A stretch of DNA of 64,000 nucleotides from the NCBI GenBank assembly GCA_910578885.1, contig CAJTSH010000006.1:49266-113265 (forward strand). The letters run 5' to 3'. The DNA comes from an uncultured Lachnospiraceae bacterium (GTDB taxonomy: Bacteria > Bacillota > Clostridia > Lachnospirales > Lachnospiraceae). Positions 17,604 to 26,283 of this stretch are shown in pieces (the stretch's first letter is position 1; each line of letters starts with the position of its first letter). The notes under the pieces were generated by a model. It was not told the DNA's origin. It worked only from the letters and a program-made list of their open reading frames with translations, and did not search any database. The position numbers were made by a program, and so were the translations under genes.

Positions 17604-18446
17604 CTATGGAATAGGAACAAACTCTCCCTTCCGCCCCCGAAATACCGTATAATACTTGAACCCGGCTTCCCGAAGAATATCCGGAACCTTTCCAAAATCA
17701 TAACCTATACGCTCCGGTGCATGTCCATCCGAACCGATTGTGATAATCTCGCCGCCCAGCTCGCGGTAACGCCGTATAATATCCTCAGTGGGATTCGGAT
17801 GTCCCAGACCATAATAAAAACCTGCCGTATTGATTTCAATACCTTTTCCAAGGCCAACCAGCTTCTTTAGGATTTCATCTATGATATCTGCATAACGGCG
17901 ATAGGTATACTCTCTATTCTGATTCGGTCCATAACGTACCACATAGTCGATATGTCCGTACACGTCAAAATCTTGAAACACCCCGATATTTTCCAGAATG
18001 GATTCAAAATATTCCCGATATGCCGCTGCTTCCGTCCTGCCTTCATAATACACCGGATAATAGGGATCCATTCCATGCACTACATGGGAAGATCCAATTA
18101 CAAAATCAAACGAATACTGGGCCAAAAGCTCTGCGTGACGTTCCGCCAGATGGGGCTGTAATCCAAGCTCAATCCCAATCCGAATCGGAAGTTTGTCCGC
18201 ATATTTCTCCTGCAATGCTGTCATTGCCGGCAAATAAGCGTCCACATCCAGAAGAAACTCCGGTTCCGTCTCGCTGCCTGCTCCTGCCGCGGATGAGGAT
18301 GCGTCCTGAGACGGATAATCGTAATCCAAATGGTCAGTGATACAGATTCCTTTAAGTCCCCGCCGGATTGCCTCTTCTGCCATTGCCGCCGGCTGTGCTT
18401 CACTATCTGTAGAAAAGCTGGTATGCATATGTGTATCCCAAAGCAT
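17604..18446 (-). CDS. PHP-domain phosphoesterase, HisK/HisJ histidinol-phosphatase family
   Basis: A 280-residue PHP-fold hydrolase. Metal ligands are in DTHMHTSFSTDSEA at the N-terminus, ITDHLDYD around residue 38, GSSHVVHG around 140 and GSDGHAPERIG near the C-terminus. The family includes histidinol phosphatase, the penultimate histidine-synthesis step, but many members have other phosphoester substrates and no his genes are nearby, so the substrate is uncertain. The ATG has a GGAG site seven bases upstream. It lies 98 bases after mnmA. Confidence 0.8.
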   Translation of the reverse strand: MLWDTHMHTSFSTDSEAQPAAMAEEAIRRGLKGICITDHLDYDYPSQDASSSAAGAGSETEPEFLLDVDAYLPAMTALQEKYADKLPIRIGIELGLQPHLAERHAELLAQYSFDFVIGSSHVVHGMDPYYPVYYEGRTEAAAYREYFESILENIGVFQDFDVYGHIDYVVRYGPNQNREYTYRRYADIIDEILKKLVGLGKGIEINTAGFYYGLGHPNPTEDIIRRYRELGGEIITIGSDGHAPERIGYDFGKVPDILREAGFKYYTVFRGRKGEFVPIP

Positions 18447-18544
18447 AGATTTTCTCCTTCTCTTTTCATATTCTGCCGTAACGGTTCATCTTCCTTGGAA
18501 ATGCAGCTCAAATTTAATCGTTACATCCGCAGGCCGCAAGCTCC

Positions 18545-19636
18545 CTACTTCGGCTGTCTGCATATGGCCGCGCCGCCCGCCACGTAATCACCGTCATAAA
18601 AGACGATTGCCTGTCCCGGCGTCACAGCGCGCTGAGGCTCGTCAAATACACAATGTATCGTATCCTCTCCGGTTCTCTCTACGGTGCACATGGCGCCCTT
18701 GTGAGCGTACCGGATTTTTGCCAAAAGCCGTTTTCCGGATTCAAAATCCGGCAGCGCCATAAAGTTCAATTGATTTCCATAGACCTCTCCGGAAAAGACG
18801 TCCTCAGACTTTCCGATTACCACCTCGTCTGTTTCCGGTCTGATTTCCGTCACAAAAACGTGCTCCCCCATAGCCAGTCCAAGTCCTCTGCGCTGTCCGA
18901 TCGTATAGTGGGTAATTCCCTTGTGCTGTCCCAGGACTTCTCCGGCAGCAGTCACGAAATTTCCCGGCTTCGGCGCTTTTTCTCCGACTTCCCGCCCGAT
19001 AAATCCTGCGTAATCCTTGTCCGGGATAAAACAGATTTCCTGACTGTCCTTTTTCTGCGCCACAGTAAGACCGATTTGCTCTGCAATCTCCCGAATCTCG
19101 TCCTTCCGGTATTCCCCCACCGGCATCAAAGTGTGTGAGAGCTGCTCCTGCGTCAGATTATACAATGCATAGGTCTGATCCTTCGTCTCTGTCACGGAGC
19201 GGCGTATCGCATATCGTCCGCCCGGCAGCCTTGCAATCCTCGCATAGTGTCCAGTTGCAATATAATCGGCTCCAATTTCCATACTCCGGTGCAGCAGAGA
19301 CTCCCATTTTACATAGCGGTTGCAGGCAATACAGGGATTCGGCGTCCTCCCGCTTAAATACTCTGCAATAAAATAATCTATCACATGCTTTTTAAATTCC
19401 TGTTTAAAATTCATGACATAATATGGAATCCCCAGACGCTGTGCGACCCGTCTGGCGTCATCCACCGCACTCAGACCGCAGCAGCCGCCGTTCTCCTGCT
19501 GCCTGATCTCATCCTCATCCTGCCAGATCTGCATCGTTACACCGATTACATCATAACCCTGTTCTTTTAATAAATAGGCTGCCACGGAGGAATCCACTCC
19601 TCCGGACATACCAATTACAACCTTTTGTTTTTCCAT
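18545..19636 (-). CDS. mnmA: tRNA-specific 2-thiouridylase
   Basis: A 363-residue enzyme that inserts sulfur at position 2 of the wobble uridine in Glu, Gln and Lys tRNAs. The ATP-pyrophosphatase loop GMSGGVDSS is at residues 9-17. The two catalytic cysteines are in PNPCIACN (around 100) and QEICFIPD (around 200). Sulfur comes from a cysteine desulfurase relay, and the nifS-like gene lies directly upstream on the same strand, a common pairing in Firmicutes. No separate sulfur-carrier scaffold gene is present between them. Confidence 0.96.
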   Translation of the reverse strand: MEKQKVVIGMSGGVDSSVAAYLLKEQGYDVIGVTMQIWQDEDEIRQQENGGCCGLSAVDDARRVAQRLGIPYYVMNFKQEFKKHVIDYFIAEYLSGRTPNPCIACNRYVKWESLLHRSMEIGADYIATGHYARIARLPGGRYAIRRSVTETKDQTYALYNLTQEQLSHTLMPVGEYRKDEIREIAEQIGLTVAQKKDSQEICFIPDKDYAGFIGREVGEKAPKPGNFVTAAGEVLGQHKGITHYTIGQRRGLGLAMGEHVFVTEIRPETDEVVIGKSEDVFSGEVYGNQLNFMALPDFESGKRLLAKIRYAHKGAMCTVERTGEDTIHCVFDEPQRAVTPGQAIVFYDGDYVAGGAAICRQPK

Positions 19637-19757
19637 TCTATATTTCTCGCTTTACTCCTTTCATTTGTTTTCAGTGTACTTTACCCAAGCGTTTCCGTCA
19701 AGCATCCTTTCTTCTCTCCGGCATGCTTTTCATCCCGTCCAGGTAGATTTGGAAGTT

Positions 19758-20969
19758 TTACTTCCAAGCTTTTCCTCTGCCCTTTTGCACCCTATGCGTA
19801 TCATTGTACTCCTGATATGCCGTAGATTTTTCGCGGAGCTCGGAAACATTTTTCTTTATCTTCTCCACGACATAATCAATATCCTCTCTGGTTGTATTTG
19901 CGCCAAGTGTCAGACGCAGCGCCCCTCTTGCCCGTTCTTCCTCCACTCCAATTGCTTTCAGGACGTGAGAAGGTTCGCTTTGTCCTGAAGTACATGCCGA
20001 ACCGGCAGAAGCACAGATTCCGTCCATATCCAGCATGACTAAAAGACTTCCTCCATCTACAAAGTCGAAACAAAAGTCTGCATTTCCCGGCAGGCGCTTT
20101 TTCCAGTCTCCATTTAACCTCGCCAGCGGAACCTCTTTTAGGACAGAATAAATCAGATAATCGCGGAGCCTGATTTCACGCTCCTCACGCTCTGCCATCG
20201 TCTCATGCGCAAGTCTTGCCGCCACGCCCATTCCCACGATGCCCGGTACATTTTCGGTTCCCGCCCGGTTCTTTCTCTCCTGATCTCCGCCGTGGACAAA
20301 GGGCGGAATATTTTTTCCCTCTCTGATATAAAGGAATCCCACGCCTTTTGGCCCGTTGAATTTATGCGCGCTGGCGCTCAGCATATCCACCCGCAGCGCA
20401 TTTACGTTCAAAGGGATCTGTCCATATGCCTGTACTGCGTCCGTGTGGAAACAAATTCCAAATCTAGAGGTCAATGCTCCGATTCTTGCAATCGGCTCGA
20501 TGGTTCCGATTTCATTATTTGCCGTCATAACGGATACCAGAATCGTGGTCGGACGGATTGCTCTTTTCACCATCTCGGGACGTACCATTCCATTTTGGTC
20601 TACATCCAGATATGTCACTTCATATCCGTTGTGTTCCAGATAGTCACAGGTCTTTAAGACCGCATGATGCTCAATCTTTGTTGTTATGACATGATTTCCT
20701 CTATGCCCCAGACTCTCAGCCGTTGCCTTTATCGCCCAGTTATCCGATTCGCTTCCTCCTGCCGTAAAATATATTTCCTGCGGTTTTGCGCCTACGGATT
20801 CTGCAATATAGTTTCTCGCTTCCTCTATCGCATTCTTACTTTTATTTCCAAATTCATAGACAGCGGACGGATTTCCAAAACGCTCTTCATAGTATGGGAG
20901 CATTGCTTCGATTACCTCCGGCGCCGTCGGCGTGGTTGCCGCATTGTCCAGATAAATCATACGTTCCAT
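19758..20969 (-). CDS. Cysteine desulfurase, NifS/IscS family
   Basis: A 403-residue PLP enzyme that removes sulfur from cysteine for iron-sulfur clusters and tRNA thiolation. It begins with YLDNAATTPTAPEV; the PLP lysine is in SASAHKFNGPKG around residue 205. The catalytic Cys sits in SAGSACTSGQSEPSHV, the long-loop form typical of NifS/IscS. The gene precedes mnmA by 121 bases, suggesting it feeds tRNA 2-thiolation. GAGG seven bases upstream supports the first ATG. A seven-pair hairpin (TTGGAAG/CTTCCAA) overlaps its stop codon. Confidence 0.93.
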   Translation of the reverse strand: MERMIYLDNAATTPTAPEVIEAMLPYYEERFGNPSAVYEFGNKSKNAIEEARNYIAESVGAKPQEIYFTAGGSESDNWAIKATAESLGHRGNHVITTKIEHHAVLKTCDYLEHNGYEVTYLDVDQNGMVRPEMVKRAIRPTTILVSVMTANNEIGTIEPIARIGALTSRFGICFHTDAVQAYGQIPLNVNALRVDMLSASAHKFNGPKGVGFLYIREGKNIPPFVHGGDQERKNRAGTENVPGIVGMGVAARLAHETMAEREEREIRLRDYLIYSVLKEVPLARLNGDWKKRLPGNADFCFDFVDGGSLLVMLDMDGICASAGSACTSGQSEPSHVLKAIGVEEERARGALRLTLGANTTREDIDYVVEKIKKNVSELREKSTAYQEYNDTHRVQKGRGKAWK

Positions 20970-21055
20970 TTCTTCACCTCATCCTTCTTTTGTTCTGCTC
21001 TTTGTCCCCCGGGCATATACTATCGTAAATCAACCAGTGACACGGAGGTATCCGC

Positions 21056-22423
21056 TTGAAACAGTACCGTTTTCACCTTAGCACATTTATTACCGGAACA
21101 CTCCTTTTGACGTTCACCGGAGTTCTGAGCAGAATCATCGGCTTCTTTTATAGAATATTCCTATCACGCACAATCGGTGCAGAAGGACTTGGCATCTATC
21201 AACTGATTTTTCCGGTTTTAAACCTCTGTATTTCGCTGAGTGCAGCCGGAATTCAGACCTCTATTTCTAAATTTGTGGCAGAAGAACAGGGAAAAGGAAG
21301 TAAACATGCCGGTGTACGTTATCTCTATGCCGGTCTATTCTTTTCTCTTGCCATCTCCTTTCTTGTCTGCTCGTTTCTGTTGACACAGGCGGATATTCTT
21401 GCCGTACATACGTTAAATGAAAGCCGGTGCGCTGACTTAATCCGCATTATGGCATATTCCCTTCCGTTTGCAGCAATCCACTCCTGCATCAACGGCTATT
21501 ACTATGGCTTAAAGAAAACCGCCGTCCCCTCTATTTCGCAGCTGGTAGAACAGTTCGTGCGCGTAGGAACCGTATATCTGATTTATCTGATTTCAAAAGA
21601 GCAAGGCATATCCGTTACTCCTGCGGCAGCAGTCTGGGGACTGGTCTGCGGAGATATCGCCGCCACCTTGTATTCTGTTACAGCTTTAGGCTTTTTAAGG
21701 AAGCGCCGTTCTCTTACAATTACAGGAAGTTTTTCCGGCGCACTGAAAAAGCTTGGTCTGTACTGCATTCCGTTAACGGCAAACCGGGTCACCATCAATC
21801 TGTTTACCAGTATCGAATCCATTCTGATCCCTGCAAGGTTACAGCTCTTCGGTTACAACAACAGCGATGCCTTAAGTGTGTTTGGTATTTTAACAGGTAT
21901 GGCAATGCCAATGATCATGTTTCCCAATGTTCTCACCAGTTCTGTCTCAGTTCTGCTGCTGCCCACAATTTCCGCAGCGCAGGCTGACTGTAACCGCAAA
22001 TTTATTGTCCGGGCAATCAAAAAGACCGTGGAATATTGTCTCATCCTCGGTCTTTTGAGTACGCTCTTTTTCCTGCTCACAGGTGATTTTATCGGTCAGA
22101 CGGTCTTTCAGAATACGCTTGCCGGCACCTTTATCGTGACCTTAAGCTGGATTTGCCCGTTTTCCAATCTCGCCGCCACCTTAAGCAGTATTTTAAACGG
22201 GCTTGGAAAAGCGTCTTACGCCTTTGCTTTAAATCTTTGCGGCAGCCTGATAAGGATTCTCTTTGTCCTCCTTCTCGTGCCGGCATACGGAATCCGCTCC
22301 TATCTCTATGGAATGCTGTTCAGCCAGCTCTTTATTGCCGGATTGTCGCTGCTCGTCATCCTCTACTTAAATAAAAGGGGAAAGATCGCAGCATCAAACA
22401 GCTTATCCAGACAGTCTTCATAA
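21056..22423 (+). CDS. SpoVB/MurJ-like polysaccharide flippase (MOP superfamily)
   Basis: A 455-residue membrane protein with about 12-14 hydrophobic segments. The opening TFTGVLSRIIGFFYRIFLSRTIGAEGLGIYQ is typical of stage V sporulation protein B and related exporters that flip lipid-linked saccharides. It begins with TTG, supported by GGAGG seven bases upstream; no nearby ATG fits. It is divergent from nifS, with 86 bases between the starts. Its 3' end overlaps the convergent gene at 22363-22773 by 61 bases. A role in spore cortex or envelope precursor export is inferred from the family. Confidence 0.85.
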   Translation: MKQYRFHLSTFITGTLLLTFTGVLSRIIGFFYRIFLSRTIGAEGLGIYQLIFPVLNLCISLSAAGIQTSISKFVAEEQGKGSKHAGVRYLYAGLFFSLAISFLVCSFLLTQADILAVHTLNESRCADLIRIMAYSLPFAAIHSCINGYYYGLKKTAVPSISQLVEQFVRVGTVYLIYLISKEQGISVTPAAAVWGLVCGDIAATLYSVTALGFLRKRRSLTITGSFSGALKKLGLYCIPLTANRVTINLFTSIESILIPARLQLFGYNNSDALSVFGILTGMAMPMIMFPNVLTSSVSVLLLPTISAAQADCNRKFIVRAIKKTVEYCLILGLLSTLFFLLTGDFIGQTVFQNTLAGTFIVTLSWICPFSNLAATLSSILNGLGKASYAFALNLCGSLIRILFVLLLVPAYGIRSYLYGMLFSQLFIAGLSLLVILYLNKRGKIAASNSLSRQSS

Positions 22424-22773
22424 CTCTTTTTGTATGTCTCATGGAAGGTTCTGGTAATTGCAGCAGAACCTTCCGGCGACAGTTCATATAATCCAAACGC
22501 CGTCTCATAAATTTCCGGATTCTTATCGTAAAACGCTTCTGTCATTGCATCTTCAAACTGAAAGCTTGCAGCCTGAGATAAATAATTTTTGAAATCTTCT
22601 TTCGTAACCTTGCCATTCTTGACGTAATCATCTAAAAATAACGAAAGCCCTGCTTCTCCTACAAACGCTTCCATCGCCTCCTTTACGTCGTCATAGCTTA
22701 CCGGTTTGTATTTCATATGAAAAAAGGTATCAAACGCCTTTTGATCCGGATATTGCTCCAATAACTCTTTCAT
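22363..22773 (-). CDS. Conserved-looking acidic protein of unknown function (136 aa)
   Basis: Not recognised. The 136-residue product is rich in Glu, Asp, Phe and Lys, predicted mostly helical, with no signal peptide or membrane segment. Its codon use looks like coding sequence. The ATG at 22773 lies 16 bases after the stop of the transglutaminase-like gene, with a weak GAGAAAA site, so it is probably the second gene of that operon. The frame continues upstream to 22881, but that part overlaps the preceding gene and looks non-coding. Its last 61 bases run antisense through the end of the flippase gene. Confidence 0.6.
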   Translation of the reverse strand: MKELLEQYPDQKAFDTFFHMKYKPVSYDDVKEAMEAFVGEAGLSLFLDDYVKNGKVTKEDFKNYLSQAASFQFEDAMTEAFYDKNPEIYETAFGLYELSPEGSAAITRTFHETYKKSYEDCLDKLFDAAIFPLLFK

Positions 22774-22789
22774 TACTTTTCTCGCTTTC

Positions 22790-25030
22790 TTATTTTCTGA
22801 TTGTAATCTGCTTTGTTGAACTCCAGCTTCCGGACACCTTCGCTCTGGTTGAATCCTTCTTATAAGCCCGCACCTGCACATAGTAGGTCTTCCCCTTTGT
22901 AAGCTTAGAAATTGTCGCAGATGTTTTTGTGACCGTCACCGTTTTTGCTGATTTCATACTTGACTTTGTGGAATATCGTACCTGATAGCCTTCTGCTCCA
23001 CTGACCTTCTTAATGGTTACTGCCAGCTTCTTTCCCTTTTTATTCTGCAGCTTGCTTATTTTCGTCTTCTTCGGCGCTGTAACCTTTGCCCATTTTGCAT
23101 ATAGCTTCTGATTGCCGATACTTCCTGCCGTTATCTTTGTAACCTTTATCTTAAACTTCGAATCACTGTACCATCCCTTGAAAATATAGCCCTTCCTTGT
23201 CGGTTTCTTTAATGTAATTGTTTTAGATGTAATCTTATAAGAAGCCGGATTCGATTTGCTATTCTTCCCTTTGTTCAGATTGTAGGTAATCTTATAAGAC
23301 ACCGGCGTCCACTTTGCGTAAAGCGTCGTATTGCCCTCAACCCTATCGCCGGAAAAGACCCATGCGGTCTGACAAGCGCTGTCCCTGAACCAGCCCTCAA
23401 AAGTATATCCTGTTCTAGTGGGATTCGGCGGCGCACTCACCAGTTCCCCTAATGTGATTTTCTGAGCGGATACCGCACTTCCCGATCCGGTATAAAAAGA
23501 CACTGTATAGCTCGGAAGTATGGTTGTATAAGACGCCTCATTACTTTCAAGATATCCCTCTGCGCTCGCAATTATTTTAATGGTTTTACTTCCGGTATAC
23601 TGTATCGTATTCCCCGCTGCACGTATGGATCTTGATTTTGAAACGGAAGGCGTACTGCCATCCAAAGTGTAGTAATAAACCGGAGTCCCCGCTGTAGTAC
23701 AGGACAATGTGACCGTTGTCTGCGCCCCGCTTATCGACGCGTTAATCCTTGGCGTACCGGCCTGCACTGTTATCTTATATTCCTCCGATATAATCCCCGC
23801 CTTCGAACGCTTCTCACTCTCTGCTTCTCCTTCTGCCGCTGCGGAATCATAATTGCATTTTGGTCTATTATAGACAGCATAGCAATCTTCGCTCACATGG
23901 TAAGAACTGGAATCTGCACGCTGCAGATATGCCTCGCTTCTGTCAAAAAAATCATAGAACAGATATTGTTTCCCATTTTCTGAAACCGGATCATCCCAAG
24001 TACAGTCTACTGCATACCAATTTCCAAATAACCGCACCTGATTCCACGCATGACCTTTACTTGTTATACCAATCGCTTCCAGTCCCACAGCATTGCACAA
24101 CAGTGAAAATGCCTGTGTATAACCGGCACATACGGTCTGAGACGTACAAAACGTACTGTATGCGCTCTGCGTATAACCCTGATTCAATTCCCACTGATAC
24201 TGCTCATTCAGAATGCTTTCCCTCTCACTTTCCGTCGTTGCCGCCTGAATTCTGTCTTCAAATTCTATATATTTCTCACTGTACTGCACTTTATTGATTA
24301 TCCAGTCATGTGCCGCCTGCGCCCGTTTTTCCGGGTCAACGCCTGCCGCAAGCACAGCGTTTACCCCATTCTCTATAGAAGCCTTGTATGCTGCAGTCGC
24401 TCTGGCTCTTGCCGCTCCGTTGACAAACTGCGGATATATGCCAAACACCCAGTAATACGATGTACCGGTTGATTGATTATAGCTATACATCGAACTGCTG
24501 CTCAAAAAATAATACTGCGGATTCGCATAGCGGAAGAGAAGAAATACATTGCTTGCCTGCTTGACAGACAACCCTATAGAAGAAACCGGTTCCGAATAAT
24601 TCTCTTCGGCTCCCAAGATATTACCGCTGGAAGTCAAATAGGTATATGCGAGGGAATCCAATCTGTCATAAAACGCCCTCTCCTGCTCATTCATCTGATT
24701 ATAGTAGTAATGATTGGAATATTTATCCCATTCGGATACCGCCCTTGCTCCTGCATTCTCCACCACGCCGCAGGACGGCTCGCCTTCTATGACAAGCTCT
24801 TCTTCCCGCACCGGAAGCAGTCCGGTTCCGTAGATAAGGTCTGCCGTATCCCCGCTATCTATACCTGCTGCAGCTTCTTCGGTATCCATTACAAGCTCTT
24901 CAATATCCGTATCTGCCGCTGTTTCACCTGCATTTTCCTCAAGTGTGTTAATTTGCGCATATCCGGTTACCGGGCTTATCCCCACAACCATAGACACGGC
25001 AAGCATCCATGCTAAAATTCGTTTCTTCAT
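22790..25030 (-). CDS. Secreted transglutaminase-like protein with InlB-type and Fn3 repeats
   Basis: A 746-residue exported protein. Its parts are: a Sec signal peptide (about residues 1-26); an N-terminal region; a transglutaminase-like cysteine-protease domain (about 190-370) with Cys in QTVCAGYTQAF, His in GHAWNQVRL and Asp in WYAVDCTWDD; a chitobiase-type beta module around 425-510 (TPVYYYTLDGSTPS); two Listeria-Bacteroides (InlB B) repeats around 510-650, each ending in LYAKW; and a fibronectin III-like domain to the end. No LPXTG motif or surface-layer domain was seen. The likely role is in wall or extracellular protein processing or adhesion. The small gene at 22363-22773 follows in the operon. 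Confidence 0.85.
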   Translation of the reverse strand: MKKRILAWMLAVSMVVGISPVTGYAQINTLEENAGETAADTDIEELVMDTEEAAAGIDSGDTADLIYGTGLLPVREEELVIEGEPSCGVVENAGARAVSEWDKYSNHYYYNQMNEQERAFYDRLDSLAYTYLTSSGNILGAEENYSEPVSSIGLSVKQASNVFLLFRYANPQYYFLSSSSMYSYNQSTGTSYYWVFGIYPQFVNGAARARATAAYKASIENGVNAVLAAGVDPEKRAQAAHDWIINKVQYSEKYIEFEDRIQAATTESERESILNEQYQWELNQGYTQSAYSTFCTSQTVCAGYTQAFSLLCNAVGLEAIGITSKGHAWNQVRLFGNWYAVDCTWDDPVSENGKQYLFYDFFDRSEAYLQRADSSSYHVSEDCYAVYNRPKCNYDSAAAEGEAESEKRSKAGIISEEYKITVQAGTPRINASISGAQTTVTLSCTTAGTPVYYYTLDGSTPSVSKSRSIRAAGNTIQYTGSKTIKIIASAEGYLESNEASYTTILPSYTVSFYTGSGSAVSAQKITLGELVSAPPNPTRTGYTFEGWFRDSACQTAWVFSGDRVEGNTTLYAKWTPVSYKITYNLNKGKNSKSNPASYKITSKTITLKKPTRKGYIFKGWYSDSKFKIKVTKITAGSIGNQKLYAKWAKVTAPKKTKISKLQNKKGKKLAVTIKKVSGAEGYQVRYSTKSSMKSAKTVTVTKTSATISKLTKGKTYYVQVRAYKKDSTRAKVSGSWSSTKQITIRK

Positions 25031-25156
25031 TGAAAATCCCTGCCTTTTTATTGTTTTTATGATTTGGCTCTGTTATCATCTAAAATAAATGTATCACAAA
25101 ATTTCTTTTTTTCCAATAGAAATCATCAATGGAATATGGAAATAATTCTATTTCTA

Positions 25157-25165
25157 TGTTATACT
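25157..25165 (+). promoter_or_regulatory. Extended -10 promoter of the S1-domain gene
   Basis: TG-t-TATACT at 25157-25165, with no clear -35 box upstream; the leader to the ATG is about 75 bases. Confidence 0.5.
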
Positions 25166-25248
25166 CATTCACAAAAAAGAACTGCTATTTAAGGTGGAAG
25201 ATAGTGATAACACTTCCCCTATAAAATACGCACAGAATGGAGGTACCT

Positions 25249-26154
25249 ATGAGTAACGAAACTATGGCAGACTATGCCCAAGAATTAGAAGCATCCTTCA
25301 AAGAAATCAAAGAAGGAGATATTTTAACCGGAACCGTAATCGGAATTTCCGAAACGGAGGTCACTTTGGATTTGAAATACTATACCGATGGCATTATCCG
25401 GCTGGAGGATTTCAGCGAAGAACCCGGATTTTCCTTAAAAGATGCGGTTGCAATGGGAGATGAAATTTCTGCTACCGTTCTTAGCAAGGATGATGGGGAA
25501 GGACATATCCTCTTATCCAAAAAGGAAGCAAACGATGTGCTTGCCTGGGACAAATTGCAGGAAATAATGGACAATGAAACTATATTGACTGTTAAAATCA
25601 GCGGTATCGTAAATGCCGGCGTGGTTGCCTATGTGGAAGGCGTCCGCGGATTTATTCCGGCCTCCAAGCTGTCTTTAGGCTACGTGGAGGATTTAAACCC
25701 GTATTTATTCAAAGAGATACGCGTGAAAATCATCACATTAGACCCAGCCAACAAGAAGCTTGTCCTTTCTGCAAAGGAAATCTTACAGGAAGAGGCGGCA
25801 GAAGAGCGCAATTCCAAAATTGCTTCCATCCCGGTGGGTCTGGTTACCGAAGGAACCGTAGAGACACTGCAGCCTTACGGCGCATTTATTGACCTTGGCA
25901 ACGGCTTATCCGGTCTGGTGCACATTTCACAGATCAGCACCAAACGTATTAAGCATCCCGGCGTAATTCTCAACGAAGGCGACAAAGTGAAGGTGAAAGT
26001 GATTGATACGAAGGATGGCAAAATCAGCCTCAGCATGAAAGCGTTGGAGGAGGTTGCCGCAGAGCAGATCGAGGAAGAGACTTATGAGCTTCCCGAGACG
26101 GAATCTGTGTCTACAAGCCTTGGCTCGCTGTTTGCGAATATCAAACTGAACTGA
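25249..26154 (+). CDS. S1 RNA-binding domain protein (ribosomal protein S1-like)
   Basis: A 301-residue protein with three consecutive S1 OB-fold repeats: about residues 20-95 (GDILTGTVIGISETEVTLDL), 110-180 (ILTVKISGIVNAGVVAYVEGVRGFIPAS) and 200-270 (GTVETLQPYGAFIDLGNGLSGLVHISQI). The third is the most canonical RNA-binding copy. It is shorter than Gram-negative S1 (six repeats) and like the Firmicutes S1-type proteins that modulate translation initiation. The ATG at 25249 has GGAGG five bases upstream; the earlier ATG at 25237 overlaps that site. It is a single-gene unit ending at the hairpin at 26190. Confidence 0.88.
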   Translation: MSNETMADYAQELEASFKEIKEGDILTGTVIGISETEVTLDLKYYTDGIIRLEDFSEEPGFSLKDAVAMGDEISATVLSKDDGEGHILLSKKEANDVLAWDKLQEIMDNETILTVKISGIVNAGVVAYVEGVRGFIPASKLSLGYVEDLNPYLFKEIRVKIITLDPANKKLVLSAKEILQEEAAEERNSKIASIPVGLVTEGTVETLQPYGAFIDLGNGLSGLVHISQISTKRIKHPGVILNEGDKVKVKVIDTKDGKISLSMKALEEVAAEQIEEETYELPETESVSTSLGSLFANIKLN

Positions 26155-26189
26155 TAATTGTGTGCAGGATTTGCCACAATTACACAAAA

Positions 26190-26215
26190 GGCCGGAGTTT
26201 TACTCCGGCTTAATT
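26190..26215. terminator. Bidirectional terminator between S1 and GH20 genes
   Basis: GCCGGAGT-ttt-ACTCCGGC with T/A-rich flanks on both sides, between two convergent genes. A second, weaker pair AATTGTG/CACAATT precedes it. Confidence 0.85.
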
Positions 26216-26283
26216 TGTCATCTGCGTTCTCTTTACTGCCCCGCCTTAATTGAAAATCCAATCCAATACTCTTCCACTTTCAG

